Positions 34,480 through 45,268 of a stretch of 64,000 nucleotides of DNA are shown piece after piece (the stretch's first letter is position 1; every line of letters starts with the position of its first letter). The notes under the pieces are model-generated. The model had not been told where the DNA came from. It saw only the letters and a list, made by a program, of their open reading frames with translations, and did not search any database. A program made the position numbers and the translations under genes. The stretch is taken from assembly GCF_000165485.1 (NCBI RefSeq), contig NC_014623.1:3987501-4051500 (forward strand), written 5' to 3'. Source of the stretch: Stigmatella aurantiaca DW4/3-1. Its GTDB lineage: Bacteria > Myxococcota > Myxococcia > Myxococcales > Myxococcaceae.

Positions 34480-34697
34480 GGAGCGCCTTCTACAGCACGC
34501 TCCGGGCCTGGGAAGGCCTGCCCGGCGGAGGCGCTCACTCGCCTACACTCGGCCTGGAGGTTCACCCTATATAAGGAGGTGTTCGAGGTAGGCGAAAGTA
34601 AGACAGCAGCCTTGGCAGCGCGGGAAGGGTGGGGTATAGGCGCTGACGGGCTGGGAGATTCCTGGCACGGTTTCGCGGCTTGTGGAGAGGAGACGTC
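34480..34697. other. Divergent gap before Cys-rich protein gene
   Basis: 218 bases. A TATATAA at 34568-34574 followed by AAGGAGGT stands out in this GC-rich setting and may be part of the promoter and 5' leader for the downstream Cys-rich gene, but no matching -35 is seen at 16-18 bases. Confidence 0.3.
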
Positions 34698-35036
34698 ATG
34701 AAGCGCATCGGCATGGCGGTGGCGGTCCTGGGGCTGACGGGCGGCGTGCTGCTCGCACCGGGTGAGGGACACGCCTGTGAGGGGGGACACGCGACAGCGC
34801 CTCCGGCCCCTTCCGAGCCGCGCCTCAAGGTGCAGCCGCTGAAGGAAGTGGATGAGCTGCTGAGCGCCAAGTGTCAGTGCGGTAGCAAGGCCGACTGCAC
34901 CTGCAAGAAGGGCCAGTGCCAGTGTGCCCGGTGCAAGGGCGGGCGCCACGAGGTGATGGACGCGCTGCGCGAGCAGAACACGGGGCTGAAGCTGGAGGAC
35001 GCGCGCTATGACGCGTCCGCCGGCATCTTCATCTGA
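34698..35036 (+). CDS. Small exported Cys-rich, metallothionein-like protein
   Basis: 112 residues from ATG 34698 with AGAGGAG 6 bases upstream. The N-terminus MKRIGMAVAVLGLTGGVLLA ends in GEGHA-C, a clear signal peptide with cleavage near residue 26. Between residues 59 and 79 there are seven cysteines in CxC, CxC, CxCxxC spacing (CQCGSKADCTC, KKGQCQCARC), dense enough to bind a metal cluster or several soft metal ions. The last 30 residues are acidic and Cys-free. A periplasmic metal-binding role is inferred from spacing only. Confidence 0.75.
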   Translation: MKRIGMAVAVLGLTGGVLLAPGEGHACEGGHATAPPAPSEPRLKVQPLKEVDELLSAKCQCGSKADCTCKKGQCQCARCKGGRHEVMDALREQNTGLKLEDARYDASAGIFI

Positions 35037-35042
35037 CGGGCC

Positions 35043-35711
35043 TTACTGCCGGGCCGGCTCGCCGCCATCCACGGACGGCCGGTCGCCCTCGGCCACCAGC
35101 ACGGGCCAGCCCCGGGCCATCGCCTCACGGAAGAACACCGCCAGCTCCCGGCGGCAGGTGTTCACCACCCCCTGGAACGGATCGATGAGGGACTCTTCGC
35201 CCAGGCTGTGGGGAGCGCTCAGCTCCACGGGGACGCCGCAGCGCTCGCAGCGGATGGACACGGGCCGCACCAGCGACACGGGCACCGCGTAGCGGGCGTT
35301 GCAATCCTTGCACTTCCACACCAGCGCGCGCTCGCCTGCCTCGCGGCGGGCGAGTGCCTCCAGCTCATCGGCCAGGCGCAGCAGCGCCGGCAGATCCTGG
35401 GGCGGTTGGGCAAAGACGGCCGAGGGGCCAAAGCCACTGCCCGGCGAACCCAGCCGGGGGGGCAAGTCCCCTTGGAGGAGGGCGCGGAGCCGGTCCCGGG
35501 CGCGGATGTCCCGGAACTCGGCGCTGGCCAGCGCGCGCTCGACGGCCTCGGGAACGGGGGGAAGTTGCGGCTCAAGACGGTCTTCATCCGGCAGCGACTG
35601 AGGATGATCGACCAGACGGAAAGCGGGAACGGAAAGGAATCGGAAGCCCACGCCGGATCCATCGCACCCCCGCTCGCCCGGCGCAAGGTGAGTGTTTGCG
35701 GTTCGAGGCAT
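35043..35711 (-). CDS. Zinc-ribbon protein of unknown function
   Basis: About 222 residues from ATG 35711; a TTG two codons earlier and a GTG near 35650 are alternatives and no Shine-Dalgarno decides. The N-terminal half is helical and Leu-rich (VPEAVERALASAEFRDIRAR). The C-terminal half has a clear zinc ribbon: WKCKDCNARY and, 17 residues later, RCERCGVPVEL. Such ribbons are common in small nucleic-acid- or protein-binding accessory proteins. It lies 33 bases downstream of nadA on the same strand, so may be cotranscribed. The Cys-rich protein gene converges on it. Confidence 0.65.
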   Translation of the reverse strand: MPRTANTHLAPGERGCDGSGVGFRFLSVPAFRLVDHPQSLPDEDRLEPQLPPVPEAVERALASAEFRDIRARDRLRALLQGDLPPRLGSPGSGFGPSAVFAQPPQDLPALLRLADELEALARREAGERALVWKCKDCNARYAVPVSLVRPVSIRCERCGVPVELSAPHSLGEESLIDPFQGVVNTCRRELAVFFREAMARGWPVLVAEGDRPSVDGGEPARQ

Positions 35712-35744
35712 GGGCAAACAGTGCGGGGTATCCGACGCTTCGCG

Positions 35745-36686
35745 TCAGGACCACTCCAGCATCCGCTGCAAGGGCGCGCGCGCGGCGTTTTGCAGCGGCT
35801 CCGGCAAGCGCAGCTCCGGCGTCCGGTCCCGCATGCACAGGTAGAGCTTCTCCAGCGTGTTGAGCCGCATGTACGGACACTCATTGCACGCACACCCGTT
35901 GTCGGGTGGGGCGGGGATATAGGTCTTCTGCGGCGCCTTGAGCTTCATCTGGTGGAGGATGCCCGCCTCCGTCACGACGATGAAACGCTGCTTCGGGCTG
36001 GCCACCACGTAATCCAGGATGCCCTTGGTCGAGCCGATGAAGTCCGCGTGCCGCAGCACCGGTTGCTCGCATTCGGGGTGTGCCACCACCTCGGCGTCCG
36101 GGTACTCCACCTTCAGCTGCACGAGTTTCTTCTCACTGAAGATTTCGTGGACGATGCAGCTGCCTGGCCAGAGCACCATGTCCCGGCCCGTCTGCTTCAT
36201 GACATGCCGGCCCAGGTGCTGATCCGGGGCGAAGAGGATCTGCCGGTCCTTGGGCACCTGGTTGACGATCTTCACCGCGTTGGAGGACGTGCAGATGACG
36301 TCGCTCATCGCCTTCACCGCCGCGGAGCTGTTCACGTAGCTCACCACGAAGGCACCTGGGTGTTTCTCCTTGAACGCTTGAAAGGCGGCTGGCGGACACC
36401 GGTCCGACAGAGAGCAGCCCGCCTTTAGATCCGGCAGCAGCACTTGCTTCGCCGGGTTGAGGATCTTCGCCGTCTCCGCCATGAAGTGGACACCGCAGAA
36501 GACGATGACATCCGCGTCCGTCTTCGCCGCCGCTTGCGCCAGCGCCAGACTGTCTCCCACAAAATCCGCTACATCCTGGATTTCACTCTCCTGGTAATAG
36601 TGCGCCAGGATGACAGCGTTGAGCGAATGCTTCAGTGCGTTGATCTTCGATTCGTAATCCACGTCGGTGTCGGCTCCGAGGCTCAT
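35745..36686 (-). CDS. nadA: Quinolinate synthase A
   Basis: 313 residues from ATG 36686, with GGAGG 4 bases upstream. NadA condenses iminoaspartate with dihydroxyacetone phosphate to quinolinate in NAD synthesis and needs a [4Fe-4S] cluster. The three ligand cysteines are Cys91 (LKAGCSLSD), Cys177 (WPGSCIVHE) and Cys270 (CNECPYM). Other family motifs are [21 protein letters not shown] and HPEC. nadB and nadC are not in the window. Confidence 0.95.
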   Translation of the reverse strand: MSLGADTDVDYESKINALKHSLNAVILAHYYQESEIQDVADFVGDSLALAQAAAKTDADVIVFCGVHFMAETAKILNPAKQVLLPDLKAGCSLSDRCPPAAFQAFKEKHPGAFVVSYVNSSAAVKAMSDVICTSSNAVKIVNQVPKDRQILFAPDQHLGRHVMKQTGRDMVLWPGSCIVHEIFSEKKLVQLKVEYPDAEVVAHPECEQPVLRHADFIGSTKGILDYVVASPKQRFIVVTEAGILHQMKLKAPQKTYIPAPPDNGCACNECPYMRLNTLEKLYLCMRDRTPELRLPEPLQNAARAPLQRMLEWS

Positions 36687-37023
36687 CCATCCTCCGTTAG
36701 GGAGATTTAACCGGGCATGGCGCACAGGGCCAATCCCTCGGTGAGCGCCTTCCGCGCAGCGCTGTTCTTCCGGGGAAACAGGAAAGCTCCATCCTGATCA
36801 GAACACTTGCTACAGCGTTGACCGTCCAAGCGCGCCGCGGTGAAACGGGACAGGCCTCCTTCTTTTCAGACAGGAAAGCGGTTACGGTTTTGCTTTTGCT
36901 GGCTCCGCCCCCTGGGCCGTGCCGTTGACGGCAAGCCGGGTGCTCCCTGGCGCGCAAGGTGATGGGAATCAGTCCATTAATGGCGCCAAGGACCATCGAA
37001 AGGCGCGTGGCTCGGAGGTGTCG
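36687..37023. other. Divergent intergenic region, nadA versus PilZ operon
   Basis: 337 bases with no supported gene. The nadA side has the candidate promoter described separately. The other side contains TTTTGCTTTTGCT and a TTGACG (36925-36930) but no convincing -10 partner for the signalling operon. Confidence 0.35.
36705..36733 (-). promoter_or_regulatory. Candidate promoter of nadA
   Basis: Read on the minus strand, TTGGCC (36728-36733) and TTAAAT (36705-36710) lie 17 bases apart, each 4 of 6 to consensus. The leader would be about 12 bases and contain the Shine-Dalgarno GGAGG. Confidence 0.35.
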
Positions 37024-39435
37024 ATGGTCTCGCACGAGCAGTCGGTGTTGATCGTCCATCCGGATCCGGTGTTACGGGCGGGATTGGTATCGGCGTTGGC
37101 CCCCCGGAGGATCATCGCGGTCTCATCACGGGATGACGCGGCGCGAACGCTCGCGGAGCGGGTGCCGGACGTGGTGTTGGCGGATGTCGTGGAAGCCCGG
37201 CGGTTCATCCGGGATCTGGATCGGCTGGCGCCCGCCGCCATGCGGGTGTTCCTCTGTCCTCAGTCCCAGTCGCAGGAGCTTCGCGAGTTGGTGGACGTGG
37301 CCGCCGAGGGGCATGAGTTCCACACGGTGGATCCCACCGTCCCCGTGGAGGAGATGGCGCGCAGCCTCCGCGAGCTGATGCGCCAGCGGGCCTCCGTGCG
37401 CGTCACGACGACGGGGCTGGAGGCCGTCTTCCTCGTGGAGGGCAAGCCCCTGCGCGCCCAGTGCTTGAACGTGGGCAACGAGGGCGTGCTGCTGAAGCTG
37501 CCCGTGGATGCGCCCATCGAGCAGCTGCCGCCGGGCACGCGCGTCTTCGACCTGCGCTTGGAACGGGCCGGGCAGGTGATGCTGCGCACCAACGGCTTCG
37601 TGCGGCACCTGGGCCTGGAGCGCGCGCCGGGGGATGCCTGGTTCCGGGTCGGCATCCAGCTGGAGCGGACCGGAACCGGCATCGGCCATGTGGAGCTGGC
37701 CACCCTCAATGACATGGTGCGCGTGCTCGCGGTGTTGCGGCGCGCGCTGCGGCGGCACGGCACGCTGCAATGCACGCTCGTGCAGGGGGTGCGCCGCCGC
37801 GAGGAGTTGCAGGCCTCGCTCGTCGAGGAGACCGCGGACGCCCCCGCCGTGCTGCGCTGTGCGCTGCCGCTGCGGTGGACCGTCGCGGTGGGAGACGTGG
37901 TCCAGCTCGTCTTCGATCTGAGCGGCAAGAGCTACCATGGCTGGGCCGCGGTGGTGCGCACCGAGGCCGACAGCTTCATCCTGTCGATGCCGCGCAGCCT
38001 GTCCATGTACCACCGGCGCAGCAGCATGCGCTTCCGGGCCGGAGAGGATCAGACCTTCTCCGTGTCGTATGTGTCGCCGCTGACGGGCGAGCGCATGGAG
38101 TACCCGGTGATGGACTTGCACCCGCTGGGGCTGTCGTTCGCCTACGACGCGGCGCGGGACGTGCTCCCCGTGGGGCTGATCATCGATGACTTCACCCTGG
38201 TGCTCCCCGATGGCACGCGGGCACCCTGCAGCGCCGAGGTGCGCGACAGCTCCCCGCTGCTCAGCCATGCGGTCGGCGGACTGGCCCGGCCCTTCCGCTG
38301 TGGCATGCGCCTCATCAACGTGCAGCCCGAGGCGCGCCAGGTCGTGATGGACGCCTTCGTCCAGGCCCGCAGCCCCCAGGTGCGCGACGGCCGCGCGGAG
38401 CCGTTCGAGAAGATCTGGGGGTTGGCCCAAGCGGTCCACCTCTTTCACCCCGACTATCCCTTCGAGGAGGGGCCGCACCTGGCCATTCTCGAAGACACGC
38501 ACCGCAAGCTGGCGCACGTGCCCGATGGGCTGTTCCGCACCTTCCTCTATTGTGAGGGTGATGAGCTTTTGGGCCACATCTCGGGCGTGCGGACGCACTC
38601 GCGCACGTGGATGGTGCAGCACCTGATGGTGATGCCCACCGTGCGCCGGGGGGAGAACATCTCCCGCGAACTGCCCGCCCTCAACGTGGACTACGCCGAG
38701 GCGATGGAGGATGTGAACTACATGCGCATCTTCTGGCGCTTGCAGAACAAGTGGCCAGATCGCGTCTTCGGGTGGATTGCCCGCACCATGCACATCGAGG
38801 GGCTCACCGAGCTGCGGACGATGAACTACACGCGGGTGCCCCTCACCCAGCCCATCCGGATGCGGCGAGGGTTGCCCACGGTGCGGCCCGCGACGGCAGA
38901 GGACCTGAAGTGGCTGGAGGCCCACCTGCGCGAGCGCGGGGAGGTGGTGCGGCTGATGGCCGATGATCTGCTGGCCCAGGAGGCGCGCATGCCCACGCTG
39001 GCCGCGCGTTACGCGCCCCACGGCCTGCAACGGGGGCGCTCGCTCTTCGTGGTGGATGGGGAGCATGCGCCGCTGGCGATGGCACTGGCGGAGGAGGCCA
39101 CCCCGGGGCTCAGCTGGGCGGAGATGACGTCGGCTTTCTCCTTCGTCGTGCCCGAGGCCCGCCACCCCCGGGCCGCCGAGGCGCGCGAGGCGCTCGCCGC
39201 CCACTGCGTGGAGCACTACCGGGATCAGGGCAAGCGCTCCGCGCTGGCGCTCGTCCAGGACGAGGAGGTGGAGGGGTTGGTGGCCATGGGGTTCCAGTGG
39301 AACTGCCGCGTGGCCAAGTGGACCTTTCACCGGAGCACGGCGCGCACCTGGCACATGCTCATGGCCGCCGTCTTCGAGCGGCTCAGGAGCCGGTCCCCCC
39401 GGGCCCTGAGTCAAGACGAGGAGCGGACGGATTGA
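37024..39435 (+). CDS. REC-like, PilZ and GNAT-like multidomain regulator
   Basis: 803 residues from ATG 37024. Residues 1-125 form a degenerate receiver domain: Asp54 sits at the phosphoacceptor position (VVLADVVEA), but the usual switch Lys is Asp103. Residues about 125-220 look like a PilZ-type beta barrel, and 235-325 resemble the YcgR N-terminal domain. A second PilZ domain at 325-445 has the c-di-GMP motif RxxxR (R332-R336) and DxHxxG (D364-G369, His in place of Ser). Residues 460-610 (LLGHISGVRTHSRTWMVQHL) and 617-790 (PTVRPATAEDLKWLEAHL; SLFVVDGEHAPLAMALAEEA) have GNAT acetyltransferase patterns. A c-di-GMP-controlled acetyltransferase is the inferred role. First gene of a coupled operon. 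Confidence 0.78.
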   Translation: MVSHEQSVLIVHPDPVLRAGLVSALAPRRIIAVSSRDDAARTLAERVPDVVLADVVEARRFIRDLDRLAPAAMRVFLCPQSQSQELRELVDVAAEGHEFHTVDPTVPVEEMARSLRELMRQRASVRVTTTGLEAVFLVEGKPLRAQCLNVGNEGVLLKLPVDAPIEQLPPGTRVFDLRLERAGQVMLRTNGFVRHLGLERAPGDAWFRVGIQLERTGTGIGHVELATLNDMVRVLAVLRRALRRHGTLQCTLVQGVRRREELQASLVEETADAPAVLRCALPLRWTVAVGDVVQLVFDLSGKSYHGWAAVVRTEADSFILSMPRSLSMYHRRSSMRFRAGEDQTFSVSYVSPLTGERMEYPVMDLHPLGLSFAYDAARDVLPVGLIIDDFTLVLPDGTRAPCSAEVRDSSPLLSHAVGGLARPFRCGMRLINVQPEARQVVMDAFVQARSPQVRDGRAEPFEKIWGLAQAVHLFHPDYPFEEGPHLAILEDTHRKLAHVPDGLFRTFLYCEGDELLGHISGVRTHSRTWMVQHLMVMPTVRRGENISRELPALNVDYAEAMEDVNYMRIFWRLQNKWPDRVFGWIARTMHIEGLTELRTMNYTRVPLTQPIRMRRGLPTVRPATAEDLKWLEAHLRERGEVVRLMADDLLAQEARMPTLAARYAPHGLQRGRSLFVVDGEHAPLAMALAEEATPGLSWAEMTSAFSFVVPEARHPRAAEAREALAAHCVEHYRDQGKRSALALVQDEEVEGLVAMGFQWNCRVAKWTFHRSTARTWHMLMAAVFERLRSRSPRALSQDEERTD

Positions 39436-40223
39436 GTGATTATTTGATGGAGTCCGAGGCGGAAGCCCGGCGGCTCATCGAACAAGCCCGGGCGCTTCCC
39501 GTGCGGCCTCACCTGCTGTCCACGGGGTTGCAGCCGGGAATGAAGGTGTTGGATGCGGGGTGTGGCCCCGGGGTGGTGACCTCCATCCTGGCAGAGCTGG
39601 TGGGCCCCTCCGGGAAGGTGACGGGGGTGGATTTCAACGCGCCCCGGCTCGCCGAAGCCCGCGCCACCTGTGCGAGCCTGCCCCAGTGCCACTTCCTCCA
39701 GGCGGACATCCGGTCCACGGACCTGCCAGGGGACACCTTTGATTACGTCTGGAGCCAGTATGTCCTGGAGTACCTGCCGGACCCGGAGCGGGCGATCGCC
39801 GAGTTCCACCGGGTGGCGCGGCCAGGCGGGCGTGTGGTGGTGGCGGACGTGGATGGCCTGGGGGGGATGAACTGGCCTTGCCCACCCGAGCTGGAGGAGG
39901 GGGTTCAGACGTTCCACCGGGCCGTGCGGGAGGCGGGGGTGGACCTCTATATCGGCCGCAAGCTGTTCCACCTCTTCCGGCAGGCCGGGCTGGAGCAGGT
40001 GCAGGTGCACCTGGCGCCCTTGTGGATCGTCGCCGGGGCGGCGGATGCCCGGCTGCTGAGCGACTGGCAGTTGCGCTTCTCGACGCTGGAGGCCGCGCTG
40101 GCGCCCGCCTTCGGGGGCAAGGCCGCCTACCAGGCTTTCTGTGAGGGGTACCTGCGTCTGCTGTCGAATCCAGACGCCTTGAAGTATTCTGTTCTTCTCA
40201 TCACGGAGGGACGGAAGCGTTGA
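39432..40223 (+). CDS. SAM-dependent class I methyltransferase
   Basis: 263 residues using TTG 39432, which overlaps the preceding stop (TTGA) and has GAGGAG 8 bases upstream; ATG 39447 is the alternative. SAM-binding motif I is VLDAGCGPGVVTSILAEL, with TGVDFNAPRLAEA as the acidic loop, FLQADIRSTDLPGDTFDYVW and VARPGGRVVVADVD. This is a UbiE/Methyltransf_11-type enzyme for a small molecule or protein. The C-terminal 90 residues (LFHLFRQAGLEQVQVHLAPL) match substrate-domain ends of this family. Sandwiched between two signalling genes with stop-start overlaps, it may modify a signal or a signalling protein. Confidence 0.88.
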   Translation: MSDYLMESEAEARRLIEQARALPVRPHLLSTGLQPGMKVLDAGCGPGVVTSILAELVGPSGKVTGVDFNAPRLAEARATCASLPQCHFLQADIRSTDLPGDTFDYVWSQYVLEYLPDPERAIAEFHRVARPGGRVVVADVDGLGGMNWPCPPELEEGVQTFHRAVREAGVDLYIGRKLFHLFRQAGLEQVQVHLAPLWIVAGAADARLLSDWQLRFSTLEAALAPAFGGKAAYQAFCEGYLRLLSNPDALKYSVLLITEGRKR

Positions 40224-43147
40224 CGGAGCCTGTGTTGCCCCCCGCGCCCTCGGAAGGGGCGCGGACATCGGATGATGCGCCCGACTTGAGCGTTCGCGCG
40301 GTCTCCGTGCTGCTGCTCTACTTTCGGCGGGAGTACGGCGAGGAGCGCCTGCGCCGGCTGTGGAGCAAGTACGAACTGGGGCTCTCGCTCGAGTACGTCA
40401 GCACGCTGACGAACTTCATCTCGTTCGACTTCACGGAGCGGCTGATCGACGCGCTCGTGGCCGAGTCGGAGGACCCGCACTTCGCGCGCAAGGCGGGCCG
40501 GCTCTTCGTCACGCCGGATGCGATGGGCTTTCTGTACCACGCCCTGCGCATCTTCGGCTCGGTGAAGGCCGTCTACGCGAAGTTCATCGAGGTGGTGCCC
40601 ACGCTCAACCGGGTGGGCAAGTTCACCATCGAGTCCGCCTCCAGCAACCACATGGTGCTCTCGTACCTGAGCCGCCGGACCGAGCGGAACCGCAACCTGT
40701 GCGAGGGGCGGATGGCGCAGTTCGCCTCGGTGCCCACCATCTGGGACTTGCCGCCCGCTCAAATGGTGGAGTTGCAGTGCCAGGCCCGCGGGGCGGACTG
40801 CTGCCGCTACGAGCTGACGTGGCACGAGCCGGTGCGCGGCTGGCGCTTGGGCGCCGGCATGCTGATGGGCGTGGCGGTCGGCACGGGCATGGGGCTGCTG
40901 AACCTGGGGCCTCTGCCGGTGCTCGTGCCCTCCGTGGCGCTCGGCGCCGCCTTCTTCGGGGCGTGGATGGATGCCCGCCAGGAGGTGCGGCGCAAGGACG
41001 AGTACCTCGCCGCGCAGAACGAAGGGCTCATGCAGTCGCTGACGGACCTCGAGCGGCGCTATGACGAGGTGTACCGCAGCAACCTGGCCTTGGAAGACCG
41101 CGTGGCCGCGCGGACGCAGGAACTCGTGGAGGCCAACTCCAAGCTGGCCGCGGCGCTCGACACCCAGAAGGAGCTGATCCGGCTCAAGAGCGAGTTCTTC
41201 GACAACGTGAGCCATGAGCTGCGCACCCCGCTCACGCTCATCCTGCTGTCGCTCGAGTCGCTGCTGCAGCGGGACCCTTCCGCCTATCCGGACTCCGTGC
41301 GGCAGCACCTGGCGACGATGGAGCGCAGCGCCCACCGCCTGCTCAAGCTCATCAACAACCTGCTGGACCTGGCGCAGATGGAGGCTGGCAAGCTGCGGCT
41401 GCGCTACCAGGCGGTGGAGCTGCACAGCCTGCTGACCTCCCTGTTGTCGCCCTTCCGGGTGATGGCGGAGAAGAAGGGCCTGACGCTCACGTTGGTGGGG
41501 CAGGCGGTGGGCCCCATCCACGGCGACGTGGAGCGCATCGAGGTGGTCTTCCAGAACCTCGTCTCCAACGCCTTGAAGTTCACCCAGCAGGGCTCCGTGC
41601 AGGTGCGCGTCTCCGAGGACTCGTCCTCCGTGTTCGTGGAGGTGGAGGACACGGGGCCGGGCATCGCGCCCCAGGACATTGATGTCATCTTCGATCGCTT
41701 TGCCCAGGCGGACTCCACCGGGACGCGCCGCTTCGGGGGCACTGGCATCGGGCTGGCGCTGGTGAAGGAGACGGTGGATCTGCACTCGGGCAGCATCCGG
41801 GTGTCGAGCGTGGTGGGCAAGGGCGCCACCTTCCGCGTCCAGTTGCCCAAGGGGACGGCCCACATCCGCGAGGACCTGCGGGACCGGCGCGCGATCGACA
41901 TGCCGATCCGCCGCGACCGCCGCTCCATGGCGGCCCTTCCCGTCGTGCGCTCCGGAGGCGCGTCCGCGGAACCCATGCTCGCCGAGGAGTCCGCCCCCGC
42001 GACGGCGCCGCGCATCCTGGTGGTGGAGGACGAGCCGGAGATCCGCGACTTTGTCGTCAGCGTGCTCCGCACGAGCTACCGCGTGATGGAGGCCGTCAAC
42101 GGCGAGGAGGGCCGCCAGCGGGCCCTTCAGTCGGCCCCGGACCTCATCGTCTCGGATGTGATGATGCCGGTGATGTCGGGCCTGCAGATGCTCGCCGCCC
42201 TGCGCGAGCGGCAGGAGACGGCGGACATCCCGGTCATCCTCCTCACGGCCCGGCAGGAAGTGGCCGAGAAGGTGGAAGGGCTGGGCGTTGGCGCCAACGA
42301 CTACATGGGCAAGCCGTTCTCGCCCCGGGAGTTGCTGGCGCGCATCGAGGCCCAGCTGCGCCTGAGGGATGCCGCGGTGCGCGCGGCGGAGAACGAGCGG
42401 CTGGCGGCCACGGGCCTGCTCACCTCCGGCTTCGCCCACGAGGTGCGCAACCCGCTCAACGGGCTGATGAACGCGATGCTCCCCTTGCGCGAGAGCATCC
42501 TGGGCTCGCAGGTGGATCCGGACACCACGCGCGCCATGCTGGACGTCATGGAGGAGTGTGGCACGCGCATTCGCCACCTCGCCGAGTCCCTGTTGTCCTT
42601 CGTGCGCACCAGCGACCGGTTGGTGCCGGTGAACCTGGGCGCCTCGCTGGACTCCACCCTGAGCGTGCTGGCGTGGAAGATTCCCCCGGACGTGCTGGTG
42701 GTGCGCGACTACCAGTGCGATGTCCCCATCACCGGGGATCCGGGCTCGCTCAATCAGGTGTGGGTGAACCTGATCGACAACGCCCTGCGCGCGGTGGGGG
42801 ACAAGGGTCAGCTGAGGATCTCCACCGAGCACGATGGGGCCACGGCGGTGGTGTCCATCACGGACACGGGCACGGGCATCAAGCCCGAGGACATGGAGCG
42901 CCTCTTCCAGCCGTTCTTCTCCACGCGGGCCGCGGGGGAGGGGACGGGGCTGGGCCTGGCGCTCTGCCGGCGCATCGTGCTGCGCCACGGGGGCCTCATC
43001 CAGCTCACCAGCGAGTGGGGCAAGGGCACCCGGTGCGAGGTGCGCCTGCCGGTGCAGGGGGTGGAGAACCTCCAGCCCCGGGGCGGGCGCCCGGCGGACG
43101 CCCCGCTGCCGCGGTTGCCTCCGGGACGAGGCGCCATCAACGGGTGA
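40220..43147 (+). CDS. Hybrid sensor kinase with HK-REC-HK architecture
   Basis: 975 residues starting at TTG 40220, overlapping the methyltransferase stop. Residues 25-205 are a sensor domain resembling heme-NO/V4R-like modules, ending QCQARGADCCRYELTW. Two hydrophobic stretches (about 210-250) are probable membrane helices, then a coiled coil (260-320). The first kinase has SHELRTP (His332) and a full ATPase with N, G1 and G2 boxes (DTGPGI, GGTGIGLALV). A receiver follows (VVEDEPE, Asp646, Lys698), then a second NtrB-like kinase with AHEVRNP (His740) and GTGLGLALC. Both kinase cores look intact. It probably forms a phosphorelay with the REC-PilZ protein of the same operon. Confidence 0.9.
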   Translation: MTEPVLPPAPSEGARTSDDAPDLSVRAVSVLLLYFRREYGEERLRRLWSKYELGLSLEYVSTLTNFISFDFTERLIDALVAESEDPHFARKAGRLFVTPDAMGFLYHALRIFGSVKAVYAKFIEVVPTLNRVGKFTIESASSNHMVLSYLSRRTERNRNLCEGRMAQFASVPTIWDLPPAQMVELQCQARGADCCRYELTWHEPVRGWRLGAGMLMGVAVGTGMGLLNLGPLPVLVPSVALGAAFFGAWMDARQEVRRKDEYLAAQNEGLMQSLTDLERRYDEVYRSNLALEDRVAARTQELVEANSKLAAALDTQKELIRLKSEFFDNVSHELRTPLTLILLSLESLLQRDPSAYPDSVRQHLATMERSAHRLLKLINNLLDLAQMEAGKLRLRYQAVELHSLLTSLLSPFRVMAEKKGLTLTLVGQAVGPIHGDVERIEVVFQNLVSNALKFTQQGSVQVRVSEDSSSVFVEVEDTGPGIAPQDIDVIFDRFAQADSTGTRRFGGTGIGLALVKETVDLHSGSIRVSSVVGKGATFRVQLPKGTAHIREDLRDRRAIDMPIRRDRRSMAALPVVRSGGASAEPMLAEESAPATAPRILVVEDEPEIRDFVVSVLRTSYRVMEAVNGEEGRQRALQSAPDLIVSDVMMPVMSGLQMLAALRERQETADIPVILLTARQEVAEKVEGLGVGANDYMGKPFSPRELLARIEAQLRLRDAAVRAAENERLAATGLLTSGFAHEVRNPLNGLMNAMLPLRESILGSQVDPDTTRAMLDVMEECGTRIRHLAESLLSFVRTSDRLVPVNLGASLDSTLSVLAWKIPPDVLVVRDYQCDVPITGDPGSLNQVWVNLIDNALRAVGDKGQLRISTEHDGATAVVSITDTGTGIKPEDMERLFQPFFSTRAAGEGTGLGLALCRRIVLRHGGLIQLTSEWGKGTRCEVRLPVQGVENLQPRGGRPADAPLPRLPPGRGAING

Positions 43148-43165
43148 CGGCGCCCGGCAGTCCCA

Positions 43166-45193
<2,028 letters not shown>

Positions 45194-45268
45194 TTTGTTC
45201 AGGATCGAACCGAGCAGGTCACACCTTTGTCAAGCGCCCTCCGGAAAAGGGCCCGCTCCCGGGGAGCT

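Noticed and set aside
34663-34676. TGGCAC-like sigma-54 promoter
   Set aside because: The -12 GC element is one base too close and TTGC is absent.
34579-34701. 41-codon GTG-started frame ending in an ATGA overlap with the Cys-rich gene
   Set aside because: Its Shine-Dalgarno-like AAGGAG directly abuts the GTG, and it is the tail of a long antisense frame, so a real leader peptide is unlikely.
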